From Epiperipatus broadwayi (lineage: Eukaryota; Onychophora; Udeonychophora; Euonychophora; Peripatidae), in assembly GCA_028023455.1 (NCBI GenBank), contig JAQFVV010012537.1:622001-686000 (forward strand): 64,000 nucleotides of DNA. Reading direction: 5' to 3'. Below, one piece after another: positions 49,055 to 60,725 of this stretch. Each line of letters opens with the position of its first letter. Position 1 is the stretch's first letter. The translations under genes and the position numbers were made by a program. The notes beneath the pieces were generated by a model, which saw only the letters and a list, made by a program, of their open reading frames with translations, did no database searches and was not told where the DNA came from.

Positions 49055-49180
49055 AAGGGCATGGCAGGCGGATCATCAGGCAGGCACTACATTGGCAGTT
49101 GTTACATGGCGAAGGTGACCGTTCGAGCACGGTGGATCGGAATCAGCCAGCGATCGTGATGACCATTAGCCACACATTCT
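49055..49180. other. Isolated GC-rich patch
   Basis: About 125 bases (for example GGCATGGCAGGCGGATCATC and GTTCGAGCACGGTGGATCGG) are far richer in G and C than the AT-rich surroundings. A 122-codon plus-strand frame (49009-49377) overlaps it, but I recognise no domain and no splice-flanked exon. It may be a fragment of a GC-rich mobile element or insert; identity unknown. Confidence 0.45.
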
Positions 49181-50300
49181 TGAAGCTTCACTTATGTTGT
49201 AAATCATTTCTTGTTCATACAGTGTTCAGTTTCTACATCAAGGTCCTTCCATTCAGCTTCTGGGTTTTTTCTTTTAAAAATTTAAAGGATTTTCATGTCT
49301 GCTTTCTACTCTATTCTAATCTGCTTATTATTAGAGCAGTGTCCTCACTGAAGTCTCTAAGTGAACTCTCATTTTAGAATTAATTTAATGTCCTTTTTTC
49401 AAATTCTTTCATTATCTTGATCATATTGTTTGTAGCTTTCCATTCACACCTTTCACTCTAACATGCCTTCAGCAACTTATACAAATTTACTTTTTCATAC
49501 AATTTCGTAGCAATATTTTACATTTATTTCCTATTTATTTTCTTTTAATAAAATAAATTTTAAATAGAATTATTTTCATTTGACATGCATTAAACATTGC
49601 TATCTTTATATATACTTTCCCACATGCATTTCATTTTTTCGTCAAAATGTGTACTTTTATGGAATAGATCTTTATCTTTTGTCATGTTTTAAATTCTATT
49701 TTAATCTTATTTAAACTCCTCAAATTTTTACCTTTTTCTTACAAATCATTTTTTTAGTTTCTATTTCATTCATATTTCCTTTCTCACTTTTGATTTTAAG
49801 CCAAATATATGATTTCAATATTTTCTAACTTTACCTCTTATATTTTCAAAATATACACTTTGGAGGGTAAAAGATAAGAATCTTGTTCGATTCCATTTCC
49901 CTCTCTATTCATTATGGTAATAAATTACGATCTTATCTTTCTTCATTGGTTAGATTCTTTTATTTATTTGTTTTTTTTTTCTATTTAAAAAAACAAACTA
50001 CAATATTTAATATTGTTTAATATTAAATATATACATGTGGGATCGCAGTATTTGCGATCATCACAAATATATATATATATATATGATTGTAATATTAATT
50101 GTTAGAGAGAGTGTATATATCACTTGCATGTTATTACTGGAATAAAACTGTCATTGTTATAACTATTCTGTCTTTATTCAGTTTTCATTTGTGCATTTCA
50201 TCAAGTTAATTAAATAGTATAACATTACCAATGAGTTTCAAAAATCCCTAGAGCTATGATTGGGAGGTGACAGAACCTCTTCAAAGAATATAGGTTTAAA
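49181..50300. other. AT-rich non-coding sequence
   Basis: T-rich low-complexity sequence with an (AT)n run near 50068-50085. No gene was seen. Confidence 0.5.
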
Positions 50301-51652
50301 TCTGGCAGTAGTGTTCTGATCTATCATGTCAGCCACTTGACAGTGCTATTTCTAACTAAATTTCTGTTTCTGCAGCTGCAGCCAAGCAGGTAGCCTTCTT
50401 TCTATGATAAAATACAGAAAGTCTGTTTACTCGGCTTCCAGATACTGCCGAGGCTTTTTCTATGCTAAAAGCACAGAAAAATGTATCCATTGGCTGCTGT
50501 AGTTGTTTGTGTTATGCACTTTATTGTAAAGCTGGGTTGTCTATTTTCACTACAGTATCGTGTGAGGGTGTGTTGACTGCATCGTGTCTAAATAATTAAA
50601 CTTTTCAGGTCCAACTTTTTTTTTCATGTGGACTGACCTACTGGTACCTTATAACAGTTTTAACAGTGTCATCACTGTTCCATCAGGGCTGTGTAACCCT
50701 CACAAATTGGAATTTAGAGTGTGGCACAGTACTATTTCGAAGTTCCCAATGAAAGTAATGTATCTGTGAGAAATCACCTGAGACAAATAAGATGGTTGCT
50801 TCGAACTTTGAAAATTGGTAATTTCCAGATACCGGAGTCAGCTTTGATTTTAATAGTTTGTATAATTATTAACTTTATTGGGTAAATTGCAACCTAATTT
50901 ACTTTATTCCATCAAAACACAATGTCTGATTAATTACTGTCCAAAAAAGGGTAAAATTTCCTTTTATTTTTTATTACAAAAAGTATCATAACTTTTCCAA
51001 TCAACACACTCCCACACCCAAAAAAGCCCGTCTCTGATTAATTACTGTCCAAATAAGTCTCCGCTATATTTACTCTTATTTGTTATTAAAAAAGAAACAA
51101 GTAACTTTTTATGGATACACACACACACACAGAAATGCCACTCTCTGATTAATTACTGTCCCACAAATGTCAAAGTCAGCTTTCATTGTAAAATTTTGTG
51201 GAAGTTGTAATATAATTGACTTTGATTTCAAAACACAGTGTCTAATTAATTAAGGTCCCAAAAAGCCTAAAATTTCCTATTATTTTCTATTAAAAAAGAA
51301 ACAACTTTTTATATCCACACAAACACACCCAAAAAAGCCAGTCTCTGATTAATTATTGTCCAAAAAAGTCTCTAATATACTATTATTTGATATTCGAAAG
51401 TAATGTAATTTTTTATAGACACATCCACCAAAAAAAAGGCAGTCTCTGATTAATTACTGTTCCAAAAAGTCAGCTTACATTTTTATATTTTGTTTGAAAT
51501 TTTTTAATTTTATGGAAATGGTAATATAATTTATTTTTATTTCCTATTCTATAAATAAAGTCAATAGTTCTATAGAATTGCTGGCTGGGAATGTTATATC
51601 TATGTGTTTTTGCAAGTGGCTGACACAATAGAACAGAACACTACCAATCTGG
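50301..51652. mobile_element. Possible composite element with ~39-bp inverted ends
   Basis: The left end 50301-50339 (TCTGGCAGTAGTGTTCTGAT through GTCAGCCACTTG) is an inverted match to 51613-51652 (CAAGTGGCTGACACAATAGA through CACTACC). Between them lie a duplicated segment near 50395-50485 (TTCTATGATAAAATACAGAAAG against TTCTATGCTAAAAGCACAGAAA) and the tandem repeat at 50913-51480. No transposase frame or clear target duplication was found, so the element type is open. Confidence 0.55.
50913..51480 (+). repeat. Tandem repeat with about 100-bp period
   Basis: TCTGATTAATTACTGTCC-like blocks occur at 50925, 51033, 51144, 51241 (TCTAATTAATTAAGGTCC), 51344 and 51445, at spacings of 97-111 bases. 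They alternate with CACACACCCAAAAAAGCC and AGTCAGCTTTCATT segments. Units are diverged, and the array lies inside the inverted-end structure. Confidence 0.88.
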
Positions 51653-52439
51653 CTTGCTAGTGGTGCTGTTCTGATCATTAATAATATATCTCATCAGAAC
51701 TAATACAAATTATAGTACACTTATGTAGTATGAGTTCATAACCATACAATGAGCAAGAAATATTACTATGTGGAGTTAACATTATTAGTCATAGACTGTA
51801 AGCAGCTAATGTCCCTCAGTATACTCATCATAGTTGATGATTGGGCTAATAAATCAGCTACAGTCATGATCAAGGGTATCCTGATCATATTTGTTCATTA
51901 AATTGTAGAGGGGGATAGTGTTACAATACAATAATAAAAATTTGACTCTAAAACTGATTTTGACAAATAGTTACTTTACCTTATAGATCTACTTTATACT
52001 CATTAACATCTGTGGCTACAATGTTTTTTTCTTGAGTGTCAATTTCATTTTATTTTTTCACTAAGTTTACACAGGTAAACTAGCATCACTATCCATTTCC
52101 AAAGTAGTTCTTTGCTCACATATATTAACATCCAATAGAATGTGACCATTTTCTGTTTCATTAATCTTTCTTAATATTACTTTTTCTTCTTACACTTCCT
52201 CCCCATGAATTTAAAGCCAAACTTGACTTGGTTTTTATACTCCTGTCTTAATTTCCACAAATACAAGCTAAATATTCTAATAAACTACAGATGCTATATT
52301 TTACTCTTAAAAATTTGCAGTACTTCTTCATATTCTACCCATATCAGAACCAGATTAAAACAGCATTTAAATTCTTATGGCTTGGACTATTAACTTTTAT
52401 TTTATTACCAGCTATTGGGGTCTTTTGTAAGTATATAAT
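51653..52439. other. Non-coding sequence
   Basis: No gene recognised. The 52205-52393 frame is unsupported. Confidence 0.4.
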
Positions 52440-52990
52440 AGCTTGGAATTCCTGAAGCATTCTCCAATCATACTTCCTGTGCAATACATTTTCCCATTGG
52501 ATGTTTGTAAATAAGATTCAGTTCACTTAATGAAATCTTCCTAAACTTGTGATCTGTCATTACATACAATAACTGATCCATTAATATGGCATATAACTCA
52601 AAATTAAAATTATATTCTTTTGCAAGGCAATATCATAATCTTGATATCTCTTTTGAAGTGACTTTTTGCTACAACTAAACCTTAAATATGCCATCCATTT
52701 AGTTGGTGCTGTTTGAAAATAAGCATTCAACTTGTCTTTTAACCCATCATATGAAATATCCTGAGGGATTTTTTTGAGTTACATAATTATTTGGCCACTT
52801 GTGATACCTTTCCCAAAGAACAAGAAAAACATAGCTTCTTTAACTATTGTTGTCTTAGATTCTATTAATAAATATATGTTGCTCAACATATTCCACATAT
52901 ATTTTCCAAGTGAAGCATTATTTACATAATATACTTTAAATAGATTTCTTTTTCAAATATAACAATAAAGCCATCTTGTTTGAAAGTATT
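52440..52990 (-). pseudogene. Gag remnant of a gypsy-class element
   Basis: Minus-strand reading in two frames gives ISYDGLKDKLNAYFQTAPTK, then WMAYLRF, a RYQDYDIALQ block, ILMDQLLYVMTDHKFRKISL and SELNLIYKHPMGKCIAQE. This order matches the Gag of the intact element (KLSNYFSPQPSKFMARL, RDFDIIL, LLDQLLWGMNEDRLRQNLL). Several stops and indels; no pol follows at lower coordinates that I can recognise. A shared leader-like patch at 53083-53138 lies upstream. Confidence 0.72.
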
Positions 52991-55900
52991 GGACATTCCT
53001 GCATTAGTAACTGTAAAAATTATCTGCTTCAAAAGAGAATATTTAAAAGCCTAAAACTTACATGGGTTTTCAGAACATAAAATACAAACTACATAATTAA
53101 AGACTGTTCAATCTATGTGTACAATGGCAGAATTAAAAGTCCATATAAATTGTACTAGTTCTATCTTCTTTTGATCAAAGAGGATGCCACCAGGTCATTG
53201 TGTTAATTTACTGTGACCAAAAGTTAATGATGATGATGATTAGCATGGCTAAAACCAGGGAGAGAAAGAGATTTTGAATATTGACAATTAAGACAAGAAA
53301 ACATGAAGACAAATGTCAGCCTAAGTAATTTTACATAATTTAAAAGTTTATTCAATTTAAGCAAAATAATAAATCTCAGGCAAATCAATATATCAAAGTG
53401 GACCTAGATTTTACTGGCATATTCATCCAAGAGTGTACATGAGTTTGAAATAATAAACAACCTGGCAGATAAGTTCATTTTCTCATCTATAATTTAAAAG
53501 AGAAAGATTTATAATATCTTCCTGCTGGTGACTTATAAAAACTAATTCTAGTTTCCCTATCCAGAGATAGCAAAACAATAGAGACTTGTAGAAATTAATG
53601 AAACAGCACAAGACGAGCTTTCCTTGACCCAGAATAAAGCATTGGATTGAAGAATATCATATGTCCGCAGAACAGCTCATGGTAGGACATCTTTAAGCCA
53701 GCCAAGGTTAATTTCAATACAAGGTAAAACAATGGCATACAAAACATTACAATTTACGAAATATTAATAAGAAGAAACAAAAATCTCCATTTTCTGAAAA
53801 GCAGAACACTATACTTGATAAACCACCAGCCAAAAGATTTGCAGTCTGCTAAAAATGCAAATCAAGTTTGTTTAAATTAAGTTAAACAAAAAATAAAGGA
53901 TCAGGTGAGTAAAGAAAAATTACTAAAATCTGCTAAAGCATTTCTTCAGGGTTAGTAATAATTAAGTTTGAATAAAAAAAATCTGTGATACACTCCCAGA
54001 TAAATAAATTACAAAAAAATAGAGAATCTTAAAACTAAGACTCTAATGCTCACTATAAATACAATAATAAGAAAATACATAAGACAATTAAAAGCATTAA
54101 AAGCATATACAAAATTTATACTAGATAGGTAGCTTTAAAGATTAAGCTGAGACTTAAACTGGGATTTAAACCCTGGTGAGAATATGAAAACATATTACCT
54201 CAAAGTAAAGTGTAAAGTTCATCAGATTTCTTCTAGCAAGGAAGGTTTCTGTGTTATTTCTTTGGTATGGATTGATCAGTTCTTTAAGTTTTAAGGCATG
54301 ATGAACAGGGACAATTTAGCATCCAGGGTTCTTCTTTGAGCTGGGTTAGCATGGCATAGGTTAGATAATATTCTTTATAACAACTAGTTTTGGCATTGTG
54401 AAGAGACAATTCTATTCATTAAATAGAAGTCCGTAATATAATTTCAGCAAACTGTAAATGGAATATTCTCAATGTCCGATCCATTGTGGATAGCAACATT
54501 GAGAAGCTATGACAGCATAGCACTTCAAATGGTTATAACAACTGATGTACTAAAAGTTGAATATGTATCAACAAGATGAATAAAGGTCAACAGATGAATA
54601 ATAAATAATCAGCAGAGAATATATAATCAGTTCGAAACCTGAGCTATTTATATGATCTGTTCTTCCATGTCATCTTTTAATTAGTTGTTGGCCAGGGAAC
54701 ATCTATATCTCAAACAACCTTAATAAAAAATTCCAACCAAGGCAATTTTATTTAGAATTAATTAAAAATAAATAAATGTAAAAACAAGTCTCAGCTTTTT
54801 AAAAAAAAAAATTCAATAGATTATAATTGAAAATAAAAGAAACAGGAATGTAATTAAAAAAAAAAACTTTCCAAAATTAAAATGCTTTTCTTTTAAAAAA
54901 GATTAACTTCTTTTCTTTTAAATTTAGAATATTTTTATAAATAGGTAAAAAAAAATGTTAAGAGAAAATAGATTTTAAAACTAAAATCTATTGCAAATAA
55001 AAAATAAAAATCAGAGAATTTTAAAATAAGGAAGTATGTGTGTTATTGTACTTACTCTTAATGCATTAATAAGAAACATATAAAACTTTTAAATATTTTT
55101 CTCTTAAGACTTTATAAAAATAAAAGTTAGTTTTAGTTTTTGTGATGGAATTCTTGAAATGGATAAAGTATCCAGTTCAAAATCTACTAGAGAATATACT
55201 TTCGGCTTAAAATAAATAAAAAACAAAATCTGAATGCTAAATAAATATGTAAGATTCTTTTTTAATAAGAGAAGTAGTATCTAATTACTAGGCTCTAATA
55301 TTTTTTAAGAGAGAAAAAAATTAATGCCTTCAATACCAGTTTAATAAATGTTTTAAGACTACTGAAATGAAAACATTAATTATTTCATCCTCCAAGCCAA
55401 TATTTAACATGAAAATAACTGCCAGCCTATATTAATGCTAATGTAAGATGTAATCATCAGAGAAAAAAAATATTTGTAAATTCTCATAGGTGTGCGGTAT
55501 GAAGATTCTAGCCATTTATATCAAATGCTAAATCATTGTTTGAATTGAAATCTTTTAGAATAATTTATGAATTGATTGATTGTTCAATAAAACTAAATGT
55601 AAAATAATAATATATATGTTAGAAAAAATGCTTTGACTTAATTCATCCACTAATGACACTAAAACCAAAAAAATATTTTTTTTTAAACCACAATTTTGAT
55701 TGTTACATGTAACATGAAATAAAAGCATGGAGTGTTGATAAATTAATTCAACTACTATTGATTCAATTAATTTATAGAAGCCTTATATTTTTCTTTCAAG
55801 TTACATATAACAACTAAAATTATGGTTGAAGAAAAAATATTTTTTTGATTTTCAGTACATTACTGATCAAATTAAATAAAAGTGTTTTTGTTTTATAAAT

Positions 55901-56287
55901 ATTTTTTATGTGTATTATTTTTTAGTATTTGGATATTTTTCAATAGACTTTTTGTATTCAAATTTAAAAATTAACAATCAAAACAATGGTACTGAATTTC
56001 CAGTATTTAAAATAAAATTTGTGTGTTTTAAAAATCAATTACAAAATTTTTATATTTATGAAGACATCATTTTCAAAAGGCAAGTTTTAGTCGAGAATCA
56101 AGAAAAATTAAAATTTCATACTTCATTTATTTTTCTTTCTATTTTTTACTTCCAATGTGTAAGCTTGTGGTTAAGACCTGTAGAGGTCGCTACCTTTGCA
56201 TTTTCAGGCTATGATATTAGATTTTCTAATCTTATTAAACTTCTAGCTATCAGATAAGCAAACAAAAATTTTTCTTTTAATTTGTTT
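52991..56287. other. AT-rich non-coding sequence up to the assembly gap
   Basis: This contains the short repeat 53083-53138 shared with 13533-13586. A 115-codon frame at 55910-56257 (ending SGYDIRFSNLIKLLAIR) has no recognised domain, and its end runs into the duplicated gap edge. No gene is supported. Confidence 0.45.
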
Positions 56288-56787
56288 NNNNNNNNNNNNN
56301 NNNNNNNNNNNNNNNNNNNNNNNNNNNNNNNNNNNNNNNNNNNNNNNNNNNNNNNNNNNNNNNNNNNNNNNNNNNNNNNNNNNNNNNNNNNNNNNNNNNN
56401 NNNNNNNNNNNNNNNNNNNNNNNNNNNNNNNNNNNNNNNNNNNNNNNNNNNNNNNNNNNNNNNNNNNNNNNNNNNNNNNNNNNNNNNNNNNNNNNNNNNN
56501 NNNNNNNNNNNNNNNNNNNNNNNNNNNNNNNNNNNNNNNNNNNNNNNNNNNNNNNNNNNNNNNNNNNNNNNNNNNNNNNNNNNNNNNNNNNNNNNNNNNN
56601 NNNNNNNNNNNNNNNNNNNNNNNNNNNNNNNNNNNNNNNNNNNNNNNNNNNNNNNNNNNNNNNNNNNNNNNNNNNNNNNNNNNNNNNNNNNNNNNNNNNN
56701 NNNNNNNNNNNNNNNNNNNNNNNNNNNNNNNNNNNNNNNNNNNNNNNNNNNNNNNNNNNNNNNNNNNNNNNNNNNNNNNNNNNNNNN
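56288..56787. other. Assembly gap of 500 N
   Basis: Exactly 500 undetermined bases. The 44 bases before it (56244-56287, TAGCTATCAGATAAGCAAAC...) are repeated exactly after it (56788-56831), suggesting two overlapping contig ends joined by a default-size gap rather than 500 truly missing bases. Confidence 0.95.
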
Positions 56788-56948
56788 TAGCTATCAGATA
56801 AGCAAACAAAAATTTTTCTTTTAATTTGTTTAGTCTGAGAGCATTAATATTTATTAATTATTATTGTGTGTGAAAGTATAATTAGTGGTTAAGAGTATTT
56901 GAAAGATTGAAAATTGCGTTTTTTATTTGTTTTAAAGTTTTTTCAGTT

Positions 56949-57526
56949 TGTTATTTATATATATAGAAATTTTTTTAAAAAGTTATTATTTATTTTTTGT
57001 TTTGTTTTATTATTTATATATTGTTATTTTATATATAGAATTATTATTATTTTTTTATTTTTAAAAAGTTATTTTGTTGATTAGTTTTTTGTAAATTTGT
57101 TATTAAAAGATTTACTTTTAAGAAAAATATAACGTTCGAAAAACGTTATTTATATATAGAAATTTTTTAAAAAAGTTATTATTTATTTTTTGTTTTGTTT
57201 TATTTATATATTGTTATTTTATATATAGAATTATTATTATTTTTTTATTTTTAAAAAGTTATTTTGTTGATTAGTTTTTTGTAAATTTGTTATTAAAAGA
57301 TTTACTTTTAAGAAAAATATAACGTTCGAAAAACGTTATTTATATATAGAAATTTTTTAAAAAAGTTATTATTTATTTTTTGTTTTGTTTTATTTATATA
57401 TTGTTATTTTATATATAGAATTATTATTATTTTTTTATTTTTAAAAGTTATTTTGTTGATTAGTTTTTTTGTAAATTTGTTATTAAAAGATTTACTTTTA
57501 AGAAAAATATAACGTTCGAAAAACGT
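56949..57526 (+). promoter_or_regulatory. 5' tandem monomers of the LINE (putative promoter repeats)
   Basis: Three units of about 190 bp. AACGTTCGAAAAACGTT, an inverted-repeat motif with CpG sites, begins at 57131, 57321 and 57511. The first unit (56949-57130) is complete except for its left motif. Units are almost identical apart from single-base length changes. Promoter function is inferred by analogy with mouse L1 monomers. Confidence 0.75.
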
Positions 57527-57533
57527 AAAATAA

Positions 57534-58457
57534 AAAAAAAAGGATTATATTTGTATTTCAAAATGTTTATATAATCGGGAAAAGGAAATTAAGCGTGCTG
57601 TTGTAGAATGTACTATATGTGATGGGGTATATCACTTGAAATGTTTAAATAAGACTAGGAAGGATGTAAATGGTTTATGGTTATGCAGTCAGTGTATTAA
57701 TATGATAAAAGAGGTGAGAAAGTGTTTTCAAAGTGTAGATAGTCGAAGAATAGTGGGTGGAGAAAGTAATAGTGTAATGGAGATGATTAGTCAAAGAATA
57801 AATAAGATAGAGGAAGAATTGAAGGATGTAGAAGTAAAATTAAAATCATTAGAGATAAAATGTGAGGAGATAAAGGAATTATTGAGTAGGAATGATAAGG
57901 AAGAAATAGATAAGGAGGACCAGAAGGTATTAGAAAATGTTATAGATAGAGCAGAAAAAGTAGATTATGAAACAGTATTGATAGGAGATTCACTAATTAG
58001 AGAATGTGGGGATATAATTGCAAGGGAAAATAGAAGTAGGTATGTAAGAGTATGTTTGCCTGGAGCTAGAATTAGGGATGTAGCAGATAAAGTTAAAAAA
58101 CAAGGTAGTAGAGATATATATGTTATGGTGGGGACTAATAATTTATTAGAATCATCAGAGAGAATAATGGATGATTATGTAGATTTGATTAGGAATTTGA
58201 TTATGATTAAAGGAAGAGTAGGAATAGTTGGATTATTACCAAGGTTTGACATGAGTTATTTGTTAGATAGGGCATGTTCTATAAATGAGAGATTGAAAAA
58301 ATTGTGTGAGAGAAATAATGTTATGTTTGTGGATGTGTGGGATTGTTTTATTGGAAAGAGAGAGTTATATAGTAAAGATGGGTTGCATTTAGGAAAACAA
58401 GGAAGTGAAGTTTTAGGGAGTTTGATTTATAAAGAATTTTTTTCGGAAAACTTATAA
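57534..58457 (+). CDS. LINE ORF1: PHD-like finger, coiled coil, SGNH/GDSL esterase
   Basis: The frame is open from 57534 to the TAA at 58455-58457. At the N-terminus a zinc finger reads C-x3-C-x14-C-x2-C-x4-H-x2-C-x13-C-x2-C (57552-57695), with the PHD-typical LWLC before the last pair. A glutamate/lysine-rich coiled coil follows (about 57770-57940). An SGNH hydrolase is then shown by VLIGDSLIREC (serine block), VMVGTNNL and DGLHLGKQG (catalytic D-x-x-H). No in-frame ATG lies before the finger. The first in-frame ATG, near 57702, would remove it, so initiation is non-AUG, a base was lost in the adjacent A run, or an upstream start is missing. By family, such ORF1 proteins bind RNA and help form the LINE RNP; the esterase role is unclear. 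Confidence 0.85.
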   Translation, partial: KKKDYICISKCLYNREKEIKRAVVECTICDGVYHLKCLNKTRKDVNGLWLCSQCINMIKEVRKCFQSVDSRRIVGGESNSVMEMISQRINKIEEELKDVEVKLKSLEIKCEEIKELLSRNDKEEIDKEDQKVLENVIDRAEKVDYETVLIGDSLIRECGDIIARENRSRYVRVCLPGARIRDVADKVKKQGSRDIYVMVGTNNLLESSERIMDDYVDLIRNLIMIKGRVGIVGLLPRFDMSYLLDRACSINERLKKLCERNNVMFVDVWDCFIGKRELYSKDGLHLGKQGSEVLGSLIYKEFFSENL

Positions 58458-58550
58458 AGGGGGGGGGGTTTAAATTGTAATATTATTAAAAAGAATGGAT
58501 GGAATATAAGAAGTAAGCAAAAGGAATTTGATTTTGATATAAATATAGAT

Positions 58551-60725
58551 ATGGAGAAGGAATGGGTTTGTAAAATTAATGGTAAGAAAGTAATTTATAA
58601 ATGTAATGGAGAAGAAAGAATTAAAAGAATTTATAAAAGAGTAGTTAGGAAAGAAGAAATTGTTAAAATTGGGTTTTTGAATATGCAAGGTGGTAGGAAA
58701 CCAGAAAAGTGGATGGAATTAAATAAAACAATTGAAAATGAAGAGCTTGAGGTATTAGCAGTAGTGGAAACACATTTAAGAGAAGAAGAAGAACCTATTT
58801 TGGAACAGTTGGTATGGCAGGGTATAAATAGAAAAGAAAAAGAAAAAAGGGGTGGTGGTATAGGTGTTATATCAAAAAAATATTTAAATATTGTTAAATG
58901 TCAAGAACACTTGTGGTTTGAAATAAGGTTGGGTAGACAAGAATGGATGGTGGCTATAGTTTATATAGCTACTGGAGATAGTCAAATTATATTAGAGTGG
59001 AATAGTAACATATACGAATGTTTAGTTAAGGATATACAAAGTTTTAAAGAAAAGGGGAAGAGAATAATGGTTATAGGGGATATGAATGGACATATTGAAG
59101 AAATTGATGATGTAGATAATAAAAATGGACAGCTTTTGAAGAATTTTTGTCAGAAAGTGAATTTGAGTATTGGAAATTTATTAAATATTTATGAGGGACA
59201 ATACACATGGTCCAGAAATAATATATTTCACACAATAGATTATGTATTGGTAGAGAAAGAGGGAATAAATAAAATACGGAAAATTAAGGTATTTGATAAT
59301 GAAGAAAAAGTATGCACTAGTGATCATAATTTCATTGTAATTGAAATGGTTAGTAATGTGATGGAGAATAGAAATAAAAGTAGAAATAATAGTGAAAGAT
59401 GTGGATGGAGAGTAAATGATAAGAATAAGTTGGAAGAGTATAAAATACAAGTTGAAGAAATAATGGAAGAGTGGGTTGGGGATGAGTATAAGGATTGGTG
59501 TAAGGAAGTAGAAAAAGTTGCAAATAGGGTTTTAGGTGAGAATATTGAAAAGAATAAAAGTAATAAAAAAATTAAAATTAGTAAAAGTGTAAAAGAAAGG
59601 AAAGAAGCATGTAGAGAATATAAATGTGCTATTAAGAATAAGGAAAGTGAAAAAGATATTAATGCTAAATGGGAAAAGTACTTAGAAAAGAAGAAGTTGG
59701 CTAAAATAGATATTTATAGAGAGAGAATGAAATTGAATAGTAAATTGTTGGAGGATATTAATAAAAGTGGAAGAGATGGAAGTAAAAAATTTTGGAATTA
59801 TATTAAAAGGAGAAATGTAGGGGAGAGAGAGTTAGTATTACTAGATGATGAGGGAACTGAGTGTAGTTCTAGAGAAGATTTAGAGAGAATCTTAAATAGT
59901 TATGTAATGAATATAGAAAAGATGTTAAATGTGAATGATAGAATATTAGAAAATATGAAAGAATATAGTAATGGGAATATTAGTTTTTCAGAAAATGAAC
60001 TAAATGAGGTAGAGAAGAAATTGAAAAATGGGAAGGCAAGAGGTTTAGATGGATGGGCAGCAGAGATGGTAATGAATTTAGGATATAGGGCAAAAGTAAA
60101 GTTATTATCCTGTTTTAATAAAATGGCACAGAATAGAGTTTTCCCAAGTAGTTGGAGTAATACAAGAGTAAGGTTATTATTTAAAGGAAAGGGTAAGGAT
60201 CATAGAAAGTTGAATAATTATAGACCGATAGCGGTAACATCAGTTTTATATAAAGTTTTCTCGTATATGGTGGCTAGTAAAGTTGTAAAATGGATGGAAG
60301 GGAATAATGTAGTGGGTGAAATGCAAGGAGGTTTTAGATTAGATAGGCGTATAGGAGATAGTTTATTTGTAGTTACACAACTTATGGATATGAGTAGGAA
60401 TGCAGATAAACAGTTATATATGAGTTTTATAGATATAGAGAAGGCATATGATAGAGTAAATAGAAATAGATTATGGATAAGTTTAGCAAATTTGGGAATG
60501 GATGAAGCTTTAATAGATATTATTAAGAAATTATATGAAAATAATTATTATATATATCAATTAGAGAATATAGAATCAATTAAAGTTAAAAATGGTGTGG
60601 GACTAAGGCAAGGATGCCCTATGTCACCTATTTTGTTTGTGTTGTATTTGAGTGAAATGGAAAGAGCAATAGAAAGATTAGGAAGAGGGATAGAGATACC
60701 GTTAATAGGTAGTAAGGAGTATATA
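58551..60725 (+). CDS. LINE ORF2, endonuclease and most of reverse transcriptase
   Basis: The first ATG of the frame is 58551, but the frame is open without stop from 58458, directly after the ORF1 stop and in the same frame. The APE-type endonuclease occupies about residues 38-270, with VVETHLR (E73), GDMNGH (D177, N179), HTIDYVL (D230) and SDHNF (D258, H259). Reverse transcriptase occupies about residues 480-725, with NNYRPIAVTSVLYKVFS, GGFRLDRRIGD, FIDIEKAYDRVN and GLRQGCPMSPILF. Near 60715-60725 the frame shifts, just before the FADD catalytic block. The coding strand is notably poor in cytosine. Confidence 0.9.

Noticed and set aside
49009-49377. 122-codon plus-strand frame over the GC-rich patch
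   Set aside because: No domain recognised and the second half is ordinary T-rich sequence; kept only as a composition anomaly.
55910-56257. 115-codon plus-strand frame before the gap
   Set aside because: AT-rich composition, no recognised domain, and its end lies in the duplicated gap edge.
56243-56824. Open reading frames of about 180 codons across the N run on both strands
   Set aside because: They are open only because undetermined bases contain no stop codon; there is no sequence evidence.
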